Source of the DNA: Edaphochlamys debaryana
Taxonomy: Eukaryota > Chlorophyta > Chlorophyceae > Chlamydomonadales
Reading direction: 5' to 3'
Length of the DNA stretch: 64,000 nt
Assembly: GCA_016858145.1 (NCBI GenBank)
Contig: JAEHOE010000001.1
Span: 744,001 to 808,000, forward strand
Below are positions 33,216 to 44,842 of the stretch, in pieces; the first letter of the stretch is position 1; every line of letters starts with the position of its first letter. The position numbers and the translations under genes are program-made. A model generated the notes under the pieces. The model was not told where the DNA came from. It saw only the letters and a list, made by a program, of their open reading frames with translations, and ran no database searches.

Positions 33216-34100
33216 TCAGAAGAAAGGCACGTGCACCCGGTCCTCCAGGGCCAGGAGCACCGCCAGCGCCAGCATGGCAGCCCGCCCGTTGGTGATCTCG
33301 GCGCGGGGCGTGAACATGCCTGCGGAGGCGCAGCGCACGCAGTGGGCTAAGACAGGCGGAGGCGCAGCGCACGCAGTGGGCTAAGACAGGCGGCAGGCTG
33401 CGGAAGGGGATGCCCACGACAACAGGTGAGCCCTTAATAAGGTCCGCCAGCACCGGCCGTCGCATCCGGACCCAGCCCTCCGTATTCCGAATCCCCTCCG
33501 TGGCCCGCCTTCGCCCGCCTCGATTTTACATTTCGTCACATATCGTCCCCCCTCCCCCCCTCCCACCCCCCTCACCGAACGCCTCCATCTTGGCCCCCTT
33601 CATGATGGGCACCAGCGAGGCGTACACCAGCAGCCCCAGCCCCAGCAGCTCCGCCAGCGGAAGAGCGGCCGCCTGCTGGGCGAAAGTGGAGCTGCTGCTC
33701 GCCTCCTCCATCGCCCCAGCCACTATCCCAACCATTGCTAGGCGGCCTGGGGACGCAGCAGGATGGGAGTGTCAGCGACAGCGAGGGGTGAGGGGACCGA
33801 CAAGGTTGGGCTGAGGGGGTTGCTTGGGGTGAGCAACTGCGAGGGGAAAGTCCCACCGTTGATAAGCTCTGGCGCGGGGCCGTTGAACTTCATGGCGTCA
33901 AAGAAGCCCACGCTGTAGTCCCGGCGGACAGCTGAGGGCGCGGCCATCGGCGTACTCGACGACACGGGCGAAGGGGTTTGCGGGGCCGCAGCAGCGGAGA
34001 CTACTGCCAGCGACCGTGCTGGACGCCGGGCGCCAAGCGGTCGGAGCGCCGAAGAGCGCAGGGACGGGCCCGATTGGAGGGAAGCGACGGTGCCAGGCAT
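33216..34100 (-). CDS. ELIP: early light-inducible protein (LHC superfamily)
   Basis: Thylakoid three-helix chlorophyll-binding stress protein that protects photosystems under excess light. Three exons, 34100-33857, 33746-33576, 33319-33216, 172 aa, all junctions phase-matched. Residues 1 to about 60 form a Ser/Ala/Arg-rich plastid transit peptide. Helix 1 carries the LHC motif PELINGRLAMVG (E78, N81, R83). Helix 2 is LAELLGLGLLVYASLV. Helix 3 repeats the motif as AEITNGRAAMLALAV (E146, N149, R151). The two E..NGR motifs give the pigment ligands and the crossed helix pair of the family, and the length and order match ELIPs. A 34-bp tandem duplication sits immediately upstream of exon 3. Confidence 0.9.
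33322..33389. repeat. 34-bp direct tandem duplication at ELIP 3' splice site
   Basis: Two exact 34-bp copies (33322-33355, 33356-33389) in intron 2 of ELIP, next to the acceptor on the minus strand. The outer copy of the acceptor reads CTG instead of CAG. Confidence 0.85.
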
Positions 34101-34452
34101 CTTTGCAGACGGCTTGTCCGGACGGACCCTAGGAGCTACTTTGTAAAGCAGCGGCGCAGCAAGAGGGCTCTCGCGACGGCGACGGCGTCAAGCTAGTAGC
34201 GTGTGGCTCACGAGGGTTCGGCGCCGGATGGCCACTGGTTTAGCGCTGCAGTGCCAACAGGATGGACAGAACCAGGCGCGTGAAAGCGTGTGTATCAAGT
34301 AACTAATTGAGTGGGTACTTGAGCTTTCAAGGCAGGTTTTTGCAGGCAGGCTTGCATCTCGTGTGCAACACTCCTCCGCCAGCCTTCGCCCTCCTGTCCA
34401 CACAACCGCCAACCCAAACCATCGACTAGTCTTTCCCAACCAGCTAGAGACG
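34101..34452. promoter_or_regulatory. shared upstream region of ELIP and plastid membrane protein
   Basis: 352 bp between the ATGs of two divergent genes whose products are both predicted to enter the chloroplast. Likely a bidirectional promoter by position. No specific element identified. Confidence 0.45.
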
Positions 34453-35512
34453 ATGCAGACCATGCTCCGCTCCTCGCCGAGCGCGATTGGACGCTGCTCC
34501 TCGCGGACAGCTCGCAGCACCACCTCAATTGTGCTCGGGCGACCAGCAGTAGGCATTGTCAACCGCGGGCTTGGGGCCGGGGCCTGCCGCGCTGCCCCGG
34601 AGCAGAAGACGCCCCCGAAGGTGCGTGCGTCGCAGCGCAGGGACTCTTGTGAGCGCGTGCCACCCTATCGGCGAGTCACAGGTTGAGATCGGTACCCCGC
34701 GCAGGTTCCTGGGGAGGACGAGCTTCCGCCATGGGTCCGCCGTGAGAAGGAGCGCGAGCTCCAAGCCAAGGAGGGCTCGGGCGGCCTTCCGTGGCCCCTG
34801 TACCTGCTGTTCTCCATCTTTGTTGCGATCGCTGCGGTCGGCTCAGTGTTTGAGTTCCTCGACGGCAACGCCATTGCCGGTGTGATCCCCAAGGATAGCC
34901 CCCTCTGGGCGCCCATCCTGCTATTCTTCGCCACCACGGGCCTCCCGACTGCTGGTGAGGGCCGTTGGGAGTATCGGGGACGTTGAGGGGCAGTCTTTCA
35001 CCTGTAGCCGGGCCCCGACCTTGAGGCAACGTGCCGAGGCGGTGACGCCAACGGCGGCTCCTGCTACTCGCACCGAGCCTACATCTGTGGCCGCCAAGGG
35101 CCAGGATCTAGCTTCCGGGCCGCGGAGGATGAAGATAAATCTTTATGCTCGATCCGTAGGCCCCTGCTGCCGGCGTGGGGTCTGATACAGCCTGGATGGG
35201 GTCAGCGGGCAGGCGGCTGCAGGCTGGCGGCTAGAGCTTGGGAGCATGAAACTGGGCTGTAGATAGCGATAGCGTTGCCGACGGCTGCTGGCCATCTCCC
35301 GCCCATGGCATATCAGCAACGCAGGTTCCCACATCGAATGCTTTGCTGGTCCCCCCCCCCCGCGTGTAGCCGTCTCCCCTCACCGCCCAGTCAGGCAGTT
35401 ACCGGCCCCTCAACCCCCGCCCTCACCCCTCGCAGGCTACCTGTTCATCCAGGGTGTGACCAAGTTCAACGAGGCGGCGGAGCGCCAGGACAAGCTGGAC
35501 GGCTACCTGTGA
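34453..35512 (+). CDS. predicted plastid membrane protein, two helices
   Basis: Three exons, 34453-34620, 34705-34954, 35436-35512, 164 aa, phases matched. The first 50 residues are a basic Ser/Arg/Thr-rich transit peptide ending near ACRAAPEQK. A hydrophilic Lys/Glu segment leads into helix 1 (WPLYLLFSIFVAIAAVG). A short loop follows (FLDGNAIAGVIPKDSP), then helix 2 (LWAPILLFFATTGLPTAGYL) and a charged C-terminus (KFNEAAERQDKLDGYL). The layout resembles small conserved thylakoid proteins of the green lineage, but I cannot name the family. A gene symbol would be a guess. It is divergently paired with ELIP. Confidence 0.8.
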
Positions 35513-36150
35513 GCGGGCAGCGCTGCAGGCAGCAGGGGAGCAGGCACGAGGGGAACGGGGGCACCGAGCAGGCGCCTGGTGGACGGACCTGGGCAGGAGG
35601 CTCCTCCTGGCCCTGGGGGCGTAATCATGGAGAGTGACAAGGAGACGGCTGGCGCACACAGCCTGCAGTGGAGGCCGGAGCGTCAGGCTGGCACACATGG
35701 CGGTGGCCCTGGAGGGGCGACGGCGCTGCAGTCCGTGGTGGGCTGCGACTGTCGGGGATGGGACGAGGGTAGAGTCATATCAAGGGGCCCCAATCCCTAA
35801 GCACAAGTGTGTGCCGCTGCGAGAGCACGAATGGAAGTTTTGCTGCTGTTGGGGCTGACGGAGGGGTTACGGACTCGCGGATGAGTATCTGACGGACTGC
35901 AGGCAATGTGACGCAGATGCGCCGGATTACTGGTGCTGGGCAGGGGCATCGTGACCGTCCGTGAGACGGTATGGCATGGGTGAGAATCGGTTACAGAGTG
36001 TGAACGCCGTGGCGGCGCCGCGTCATGCCCAATTTGGTGCGCCCCCCCTCACACTGCGTCATGGTCTGGCCTCTTTCAGCAGCTCCTCCCCACAACATGC
36101 CTTCAACGCACGATCCAATCCATGCCCAGCGCCCGGCGTCACGGCCCCGC
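35513..36150. other. intergenic, convergent 3' ends
   Basis: 3' flanks of the plastid membrane-protein gene (+) and the BTB gene (-). A reverse-complement TGTAA (TTACA) at 35991-35995 is a plausible 3' signal for the BTB gene. No exon supported. Confidence 0.4.
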
Positions 36151-38486
36151 TCAGAAGATCTTGTTGAGCGTGACCGCGAGGCAGGTGCGCCTGCAGGCGG
36201 GACAGGAGGGCCTCGCCGCGGAGTCCTCCTCCATGACCACACCGAACTGGTCCTTGAGGATCGCGCCCAGGACGAACCAGTTGTCCTGCACGGCCGCCGC
36301 GATGGTGCCGTACTTGTCCCACAGCACCGCGTCGCTGCTGGGGCGCAGCGTCATCTGGAAGCTCCAGCCCATGGAGCCGCGGACCGACAGCTCCTGGGGG
36401 CAGGGCGCCAAGGGCGGAGCGGGATGCAGAGCTCAGCGGCACGCCCATGCACGTCAGCGCCCATGTGCATTCGGGTTTGCACTCCCCGAGCCGGGGACCA
36501 CCTGTCACAAGGACTCCGCGGACTTGTGTCAAGGGCTTGGTCCCCTAGGGGCTGCCTTGCGGCTCATGAGTTCACCCGCCCCACACACCAGCAGCTTCGA
36601 CCGCATCTGGTCCTCCTTGCTGCCCACGAGGCTGGCCTCGGTGCCATGGCCGCACGCCACGCTGATGACGAGGTGCGACTTGCCGCCGTGAAGGGACCTG
36701 CCGGGAGAGAATGCCGCAACCTCAGCCCACTCCGACACAGTATCATGTCGCTGGTACCGCCTCCACTTGTCCCACGAGGCCAGTCCTTTGACCCTGCAGG
36801 ACCCCAATCCCCGCCCGCTCCACCTGTGCGGCGCCACGAAGGCCAGCTCCAGCAGCGTGTTGACCAGGTCCCGCAGCCCCTCGTTGCCGCGCAGGTACTT
36901 GCTGGTCCAGCTGGCGGCCTCCTCGGCCTGCGGGCAACCGGACCCCGATGTAAGCGTGATGAAGCCGGCTGGGCAGCTGGTAGAGGAGCCCAGGGACAGC
37001 TAACAGCTTGTAGGTGTACCGGCAAGGCCTACAGGTACATGCCCAGCTCCACACCGCCGCCCTGGCCTGCCGCACCGTGCTGGGCAGGGTGTACGGCGCC
37101 ACGTGCTGCTGGGGCCGCTGGGGCTGCGTGGCGGCCAGGAAGGCCTCCCGCATGGACGCCACGGCCGAGCCGCCGCCTCCCGCCCCGCCGCCCCCGCCCC
37201 CTGCCCCGGCCATCCCCATGGCCCCCGTGGCGCCGGCCCATGTGCCGGTGAGGCCCGTCATTCCGGTGCTGGCGCTGCCGGGTGGCCCGTGGAGGGAGGC
37301 GGGGCCCGGGCTGCGCCCCGGTGACGTCCTGCCGAGGCTGTGCATCCCGCCCCCGGGGCCGTGCAGGGAGACCCAGGCGGAGGAGGGCCCCGGCCCCGCC
37401 CCCATGCCGGAGGCCAGGGAGGGGCGGGTCGGAGAGGCGGCCGTGGGCGGCAGCGAGGAGGGCGAGGCCAGGGGCTGGTAGGACTGGCCGTAGGAGTTGT
37501 AGGTTGCCGTCCCGTACTGGGAGCGCGGTCGCGGGCTCTGCAGGAGCAGGAAGAGGGCCTAGGAGAAGTGCCAAGTGCAGCAGGTGTGTAGGGGCGTAAG
37601 GTGCACTAGGCCCGTAGGCTGGGCAACGGTGCCGGCGGGCCGATGCGACATACTGCAACCTATGACCGGAGCTGGTTCCCCGCTGTCACCACCTCGTCCC
37701 TTGACGCAGCCCTAAAGCCTGCCCTGCCCTTATGTCCACCTCTTGATGAGGGCCTCCACGCCCCCCCGGGCCACGCTCACCTCCATTGCCACGAACTCCT
37801 GAGTGGAGTAGCCCCCGGCGTCCGCCAGCACCTCCTGGGTGCGCAGCCACCCCTCGAAGCCCGTCAGCTGCAGGGCACGTGCAGCGAGCCTCTTGGAGGA
37901 GAATCACGGGGCTATCCACGCGTTGCTACTGTGTTAACCCATGTCCTCCACCCCTTACAGCCACCCGCCTCTTGCAGTGCTTCCCTCTGCTGACCTGATA
38001 CCAGCGCACTTCCTGCAGCAGCTCCCTCCGCTCCTCAATTGAGCGCGGCAGCAAGCACCAGCCGCTGACGGGAGGAGAGAGGGCGGGGCCACGGGAGAAG
38101 GGCTTGACGGCAGCACCAGCACGGACAGGGGTGGTCTTCGGCCTGCTAAGCCCCAACCCCAGCCCCAGCCCCAGCCCCAGCCCCAGCCCCAGCCCCAGCC
38201 CCAGCCCTGCCGGGCCTCAGTCTCCGTGCACCTACTCGCGCAGAAAGTTGAGCACTAGCTGGAAGTGCTTGGGGTCCCGGTCGAGCAAGAAGTGGCCGAG
38301 GCCATCACGGGGGCATGGGTATGTGCCACGGGCAATAAGGGCCAGTCGCGACGACGCCTCCCTCAGCAGTGTCTCTCGAAGAGTTGTGAATAGCTGTCCA
38401 CCGACATTAAAGCTGATGGCCGCCTGGTTTCCGAGAGCAAAGCCTGTGCCCGCGAGGAGGTCTGTGTGTGCCATCGTCAGCGTCAT
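36151..38486 (-). CDS. BTB/T1 (KCTD-like) domain protein
   Basis: Seven exons, 38486-38236, 38064-37995, 37867-37781, 37537-37055, 36927-36824, 36697-36589, 36393-36151, 448 aa. An alternative ATG at 38474 would give 444 aa. The N-terminal BTB/T1 domain reads ISFNVGGQLFTTLRETLL, then GHFLLDRDPKHFQLVLNFLR and LLQEVRWYQ, the classic order of K+ channel tetramerisation-type BTB folds. This suggests an oligomeric cullin-3 adaptor or scaffold. Exon 4 is 161 codons of Gly/Ser/Pro-rich linker. The C-terminal part (WTSKYLRGNEGLRDLVNTLL, SHLVISVACGHG, then GWSFQMTLRPSSDAVLWDKYG) is ordered but not recognised, and ends near CPACRRTC. The exon 4 donor (GCGGCG|GTGTGG) is chosen by phase and is the least certain. 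A (CCCCAG)n repeat fills part of intron 1. Confidence 0.82.
38151..38207. repeat. hexanucleotide (CCCCAG)n tract in BTB gene intron 1
   Basis: About eight to nine perfect or near-perfect copies, flanked by an imperfect CCCCAA start. Likely length-polymorphic. Confidence 0.85.
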
Positions 38487-39202
38487 TTCAGGCTATGCAG
38501 CGCTCATCTGGAGCGCAAGTACATTGGTATAACGCGGATACGCTCGGGTATGATTGGTTCTCTCCAAAGGTGCTACCCTCGGGGATGTTGACCGACTTTT
38601 GTGGACCCACTATTTCGTGAAAGGCAGCTGAGTTGCAGGTCAGGTGTGAGGTGCAATAGAGTATTAGTACGCGCAGGTCGTATGGTACCTAGAGCGCGTG
38701 AGCGGTCACACACGCTGTACGGCCCTCGACAGCCCCGGCCGACCCCGCCCTGTGCCCGCCCTGTGCCCCCAGGTTGCTCTGACCTGGCGCCGTCGGCCGT
38801 CTGCGCGTCTGCACTCCCTGCAAGAGAACCTCAGCCTGGACCAGGCTTTGACTCGCGCCATTCTCATGGAGGAACTTACAAGGTGTAGAGCTCATCCACG
38901 ACGGCTGCGTCTAGGTGAGCAGACTCTCCCTTCCAGTACACACTCAAGTTTGCCACCACACCGCACGTGCATGTCCCCGTCAGACAACCGTGCTCGAGCC
39001 TCGTGTGTTTGCCGTCAGCCAAGCGCGTCATCTCCCGTCAACCCGAGTCCAACGCACAATGCGGCACGCGGAGCCCACGCCTCGCAACCCCAGCCCCGGC
39101 GCCCGACCCCAACTTAAGACCCCGCCGACGCTTCGCCAGCGCCACGACGGGCACCTCATCCTCCCTCCAGCGGACGCTCATCCAGCAGCCCACGCCAGCC
39201 GC
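38487..39202. other. intergenic with one exon-like segment
   Basis: Upstream of the BTB gene and 3' flank of the first DLH gene (a TTACA at 38876-38880 is a candidate 3' signal). A plus-strand segment 38773-38914 has a good acceptor (CCCCAG|G) and donor (CTAG|GTGAGC) and encodes ENLSLDQALTRAILMEELTR in one frame. No partner exons were found. Confidence 0.3.
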
Positions 39203-41306
39203 TCAGAGCTCGCCCTTGTGGCCCTCGCCCACGGTCTTCTTGAAGAAGTCGGTGAAGAGCTTGATGGCCTGACCCGCCGCCGCAGCCACCTCGGGCTTGG
39301 TCCAGTCGCCGCGGGCCGCCACGAAGCCGTGAATCTGCAAGGCATGGATGTGTCCAAAAATGAGGCTCACGTTCACGCAGGATGGTGGCGGGGGCCCAGG
39401 TGCATGCGCTACAGGCTGTTGAAGGCCCGGACAGCGTTCCACGCTGCCCCACCTGGTCGTCGAAGCGCTGATAGACGCAGAGCTTGCCGTACGGCCGCTT
39501 GTCCAGCACGGCCTTGATGGGGTCGGTGGAGGCGTCGCCCTGGGCGGGCAGCAGGATGACCGGCACCTGGACCTGCGGGTGCGAGGGACAGCGCGGTCGG
39601 GGGCCGAGCGAACGGGGACTCAGCGACAGCAAAATGGTTGGGAGCGGTCTGCCGGGCACCTCACGTCTGGCTTTGGTCGATCGCACGCCGGGTGTCGGGG
39701 GGCAGTGTGAGGCCCGCCCAGGGCCGTCCCGTTCTGCCCGCACACGCCCCCCATGCCGCACCTTCTCCGCCAGCTCCTTCTCCTTGCCGAACAGGGCCGG
39801 GTGCGCGCCGCCCACGGCGCTGAACACCTCTGGGTGCTGCCGGTGGGGAAAAAAGAGGAGAGACAAGGTCGCTTGCGAAGGCGTTGAGGGAGGCCCGCAT
39901 CGCACGGGCCTACCCGGCCAAGACCAGTACCGGTGCCCCACCTTCACTGCCGGCACATTGTGCACACCCTGCCCAGCCCTGCCCTCATCCTCTGCTCGTT
40001 CTGCACTCCCGTCCCACCCGCACCCAAGTGTCCCTCCCCGCCCTCAGCCGCACCTGCCCCGCCGTGAGGGCGATGGTAGTGCTCCAGCAGAAGCCAACGC
40101 AGCCCAGCTTGCTGCAGAGGCAGCCAGCAGAGGCGGGCGTTAGATACTTGCACAGCATGCGCAGCCCGCAGGCGTGACGTGGGTCAGGGCGCAAGACCTC
40201 CCGGGCTTTGGGGCTCCGATGTGCATACGCATGGTTTGTGGAGAGCCCCGCTCCCCATTGCGCAACGCGCCCGTCGTGCTCCTCTCCCCCGGGCTCGCCT
40301 GATGCCCTCGCTCTTGAGCTTCTCCGCGGCCGCCATCACGTCCGGCTGCAGCTTCGCCCAGGAGCCCTCCTTGGTGATCCAATCCATGAAGTTGTGCTCT
40401 GGGAATCAAACCGGAATGCAGCAGGGTGGGCGCACTGTGGGTACAGTTACGACGTCCTGGCGCTCCACACGCGGCATAGCCCTGGTCCTAGCTCGGGCAC
40501 ACGCGCCATGGAGCGGGCACGTGTCAGAGAAAGTTGCGGCACCCCAGTAGACTCACCCGGCTTGGGGGGGAACTTGTCGAAGGTCCAAGGCTTGCCGCGG
40601 AACGTGTCGATGGCTGCGGTTGTGCGGGCATGAGGTACAAGTGATGGGAAGGCACGGAGGCAGGCGCAGGACGTGCTGTCGGCTCCAGCCCCCATGAGCC
40701 CCTTGTCAAGCACCCTGTAGCTGTGACTAGCACCCACCGATCACAGAGAAGCCTTCAGACGCGATGCGGTCGGAGACTTGGAAGACCTGCACGTGAGGCA
40801 CGACGACGCGTGGGCCGGGGGGGGTAGGGGCGTGGGTAGGTAGGTGGGTGGGGCAGGGCGACCTTGCGCAGCTTCTGCTTCCCACTACCGGTACGCGTCT
40901 AGAACGCCACTTCCGAGCGCTGCGGCCAGGTTTGGCGTTGAGCCCTCAAGACGGGGCTTGTAACGCGAGTGGCGCGATCGTGGCATTCTGCCCAACCACG
41001 CCCGTGCTCGCCTGCTTGGACCCAAACCCGAAGATCTGCATGCAGGGGAGGTAGCGTTTCTGGTGAGCTCGCCCTAGTTGCGTTCCCTGTGTGCATGCCA
41101 TCGGCGCGGCACAGAACGTTAAGGTTCGCCCCGAATGCCTCAACGCAACCCACATCGGTGACGAGGACGATGCCCAGCTTGCCGCTGCCGCTGCGGTAAA
41201 TCGGAAGGTCTGCATGGCTGGCGACCTTGAGCGTAGAGAACTGCCCCAGCGGGGTGTACTCGTGCTTAACCGGCGACCCGGCACTGCAGCAAGCCTCGCT
41301 AGCCAT
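39203..41306 (-). CDS. dienelactone hydrolase family protein, copy 1
   Basis: Alpha/beta hydrolase of the DLH (carboxymethylenebutenolidase-like) family. Nine exons, 41306-41154, 41035-41012, 40786-40738, 40613-40557, 40398-40299, 40111-40054, 39836-39762, 39572-39453, 39334-39203, 255 aa, all phases consistent. The nucleophile is Cys136 in GCVGFCWS, the acid is D185 or D189 in QGDASTDP, and the histidine is H214 in IHGF, giving the Cys-Asp-His triad of the family. Two introns use GC donors (after 41012 and after 40299, both CAG|GCGAGC). No transit peptide is evident, so it is probably cytosolic. The physiological substrate is unknown. It is paralogous to the gene at 42107-43893, and the stretch around DPIKAVLDKRPYGKLCVYQR is identical in both. 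Confidence 0.9.
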
Positions 41307-42106
41307 GTTGCGAACTGAAGGGCGAGTGTTGCGGGCGCGAGTCGATGCGAAGCTTCCTGAACGAGGGGAGGACCGATAGAAGCGCGACGCGGTGGCTACT
41401 CGCATGGCAGAGAAAACTGCACTGCTGCGTGTCGGCGGGGGTGCAGGCCTCCACGAGCTCGCAAGCCGTAGTACAGGTAGAAGCGGGTGGCTCGGAAGGG
41501 CTCACGGCGCATGTGTAAGGCCGGCGGCAGCTGACGCTCGCGTTGACAACAGTGAGGCTCGGTGCGTTCGTGCTCGTGCGAGCTCGGGCGTGTGCATATG
41601 CTGTTGAGCGCAATGGCGATGACCAGGACGCCAGGCGAGGCATTACAGTCCGGTCCGGTCCGGAGCCAGGGCCGGCACCCCGCGGACCCCCAGAGGATAG
41701 GTGCCTCCCTGATTAGGACCTCTGCGGGTACACGCGGCGTTCGCAGCCGATTATGCAGCAGGCTAGTCAAGTCACCATCAGTTGAGAAAGAGCGCTAGTG
41801 TCAAATTCACAGTGTGTTTCCAAGAAAGCGGCCCTCCCTTCGCCTCCGCGTGCAACCCTTGATAAGCACCCCTGGGTGGACCCCACCCTACCCTGCAAGG
41901 CCCTGGAGAGGCCGTTCGGCTTCCCTCCTTCCCTTAGCCTTCGCGTGCGACCGCGTGCAAGCCCTCGGTCAACGCCAGTGAGTTAATCGGACTGAGTTCT
42001 GGATGGATTGCAGATTTGAGTACAAGGCGCAGGTTGAGGGCAGCGTGGATTGTGTTCGATCCGTACGGACGTATCCGAGCGGAAGTCTGGCGCCCCGCCG
42101 CGGCGC
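41307..42106. other. intergenic
   Basis: Between the two tandem DLH genes on the minus strand. No supported exon. Confidence 0.4.
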
Positions 42107-43893
42107 CTAGGCCGCCTTGATGGCTTCAGCAATAAGCTCCACGCCCCGTCCAGCCGCCGCCGCCACCCGGGGGTCCTTGAAGTCGCCCCGCGCCGCCATG
42201 AAGCCGTGCACCTGCGGGGGTCATATGAGAGTGTGAGTGTGTGTGGGGAGCAGAGGGCTTAGGAACGGGGGAGGATCGGGGAGTGGGGGTTCAGACCCAG
42301 CCCGGCTGCCCAGGCCGTCCGGTCAGCAGCCGGTGAGAGGGAGGTGTGGAGGGAGGAGGCATGTGTAGGTCAGCGGCGACGGGGTTGAGGTCAGAGGGGC
42401 ACGCAGGTGGACTCGGGCTCCTGCCGGCCGTGCCAGACCCGCCCCCTGCGTCCCCACCTGGTCGTCGAAGCGCTGGTAGACGCAGAGCTTGCCGTACGGC
42501 CGCTTGTCCAGCACGGCCTTGATGGGGTCGGTGGAGGCGTCCTCGCCGGAGGGCAGCAGCACCACCGGCACCTGCACCTGCGGGGAGGGAACAGGCGGGG
42601 CCCGTCGGCACGCACCCTGAGCACGTCGCACGCCACGCCACGGGCACCGTCTGCAGCCCTCCAATGCCCCGGCTGGCGCAGCCCCCTGCCCCTTGCTCGC
42701 ACCTTCTCGGCGAACTCGAGCTCCCTTCCGAATAGGGTGGGGTGCGCACCGCCCACCACGGAGAACAGGGAGGGGTCCTGCGCGGGCGCCGGGGGGGGCC
42801 AAGCGGGGGTGCATCAGCAGGCCAAGCACACAGGTCTGCGGGTGCCCAGCGAGCACCCCTGCCCATCAGCCCTCGCCTTAATCCACCCATCCCCTGCCTT
42901 TCCCTCTCCTGTTGGCCCACCTGCCCCGCCGTCAGGGCGATGCTGACGCCCCAGCAGAAGCCCACGCAGCCCAGCTTGGTGGCGCCCTCGGCCTGCAGCC
43001 GGGCTGCGGCGACGTGCACGTCGGGGCGCAGGCGCTCCCATGAGCCGTTGCGAGCCAGCCAGCCGGGGAAGTCGTCCTCTGGGACAAGGGGAAGGGTGGG
43101 CGGGAGGGAGGGTGAGAGGGCGGCGCCATGGAGTGAGAGGGGGCTCAGGCGTGCTGGCGGGGTGCGGGGACATGGTAGATGGCACGAAAGGAGGGGGCAG
43201 GAAGGCGCGCTTGCTGGAGTTCGCACTGCCCCGCTAACGTTGATCGGCACTCCGTTTGTAGTGCTTCCCTCTTCCAGCGCAGACCTCTGCAGGTCTCACC
43301 CGGCTTGAAGGGCATCTCGGCGTAGGGCCAGGGCTTGCCCCTGAAGCAGTCGATGAGGATGACCCTGAGGGGCGAGGGGGCGGGTCCGGGAAGGAGAAGG
43401 GTCAAAGGGGCCCGCCACATCATGCTGCGGCGCATTTGTCCTGACGCTGGGGTGTGGGGCCCCTCAGCGCCGTTGCTCACCTGAAGCCCTCAGACGCAAA
43501 GCGGTCGGCCACCTGGAAGGACTGCAGGGGCGGGCCGGTAGGGGGGGAGCGGGCGGGTGCAGCTGAAGCGCGAGGCATCAGGGCCCAGCGGCAGCCGGCC
43601 CACTGCAGCTCAGCCAGTGCATTGCCACCCCAAACTCTTACCCGTCGACCCAGCTGCGGCTGATTCGCGCCCTCGACGACCGCGGCGGCGGAGCCCTCTG
43701 CGCTCTCCCAGCCCCGGCCCACCTGATGGAACTCAAAGCCAAAGATGTCGGGGATCATGACCAGCCCCAGCTGCGAGCCCGGCCGGCCGCTGGCGTAGAC
43801 GGGGAGGTCCCCCAGCTGCTCCAGCCGGCCCTGCGTCGCGTACGCGTGCTCGAGCGGCTTGCGCGAGGCGCAGCAAGCTGGGGGAGCGGCCAT
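42107..43893 (-). CDS. dienelactone hydrolase family protein, copy 2
   Basis: Seven exons, 43893-43723, 43521-43481, 43364-43300, 43078-42921, 42777-42703, 42577-42458, 42211-42107, 244 aa. Same fold as copy 1: Cys134 in GCVGFCWG, D183 or D187 in GEDASTDP, H212 in VHGF. Compared with copy 1 it lacks two introns (after the IFGF block start and before KLGCVGFC), which are exactly the two regions bordered by GC-donor or tiny exons in copy 1. The other junctions share position and phase, so the pair arose by tandem duplication. Copy 2 has PDIFGFEFHQ where copy 1 has IFGFGSKQ. All introns here are GT-AG. Substrate unknown. Confidence 0.92.
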
Positions 43894-44842
43894 TGTGGGC
43901 CAGGGGGCAGCCGCGAAGGATAGCGCAGAGTAACACAGCGGATGCGGGCAGCGCGAGTGAGAATTGTAGTCGCCGCGGGAGTCCGAGGCTGGATACCCCG
44001 CGGCGGCGCGCGCGGGCTGCCACGTCACACGCCTGGCCACGCCATTCCTTCCTCCGCCTCCCCGGCTCGCGCGCGAAACTTGCAACGATAAACCAAACAA
44101 CATGCAAAGCAATGCAATTATGAATGCAGCAATGGCCCTCGCTTCCATTAGCACAACCCCGCTCCCCGCGCCTCTCCCTCCGTCCCCAAAGCCTGCCTCC
44201 ACAAGTTGCCCCCAACCCCCCGCCCGCCCACCCCCGCAACCCATGCACGACACCCTCAACAGCGCGACACGAGACTCAACGGCAGCTACTCGTACCCTCA
44301 TAACACGCCCTCAACCTAACATGGTGAACACGCTCAAGTGCCGCACAACTTGCACCACACAGGCCTAGCCACTACCCCATGCCCCCAAGTCCATTTGCAA
44401 CCCACGTCCAGTCCCCAGTCCCCAGGCTGCTGTCCCCAGTCCCCAGTCCCCAGGCTGCTGTCCCCAGGGACCAAGGACCAGGGACTCAAGCATCCCCGCT
44501 CGGGAGTCCCTCAACCTGTTATAGCTAACACGCTTGCGCTCGATCAATCCACCCTCTGAGAACCCCCACCTCACCGTTGTCCTTGAGTATTCCCGCTAGT
44601 GTTCAGGAGGCACTGTCCCTGGGTCCCTGAAGAGGCATCCGCCGTCCCCGAGCCCCCGATTCTATGCCGACCCTGCTCGTCGCCTGGAAGCCCCTTGAGG
44701 CCTGCACCACAGCCATGCCCCTCCTCCCGCATTCACCAGCATCCAGGCGGCAGCAGCAGACTCAACATACCTCGCTGCACGCCCTGCACCGGGGGCAGAA
44801 CTCCACCGCAGAGCTCCAGCCCACCCCTTGGCCGCTGTTCCC
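43894..44842. other. intergenic
   Basis: Upstream of DLH copy 2 and 3' of the fimbrin gene. Holds the minisatellite at 44411-44468. No exon supported. Confidence 0.4.
44411..44468. repeat. GTCCCCA minisatellite
   Basis: Runs of a 7-bp GTCCCCA unit interrupted by GGCTGCT, forming a higher-order repeat of 21-28 bp. Confidence 0.8.

Noticed and set aside
38221..38240. Stop codon (CGC GAG TAG) truncating the BTB domain
   Set aside because: The donor lies at CGCGA|GTAGG. Splicing to 38064 restores the conserved continuation of the T1 domain.
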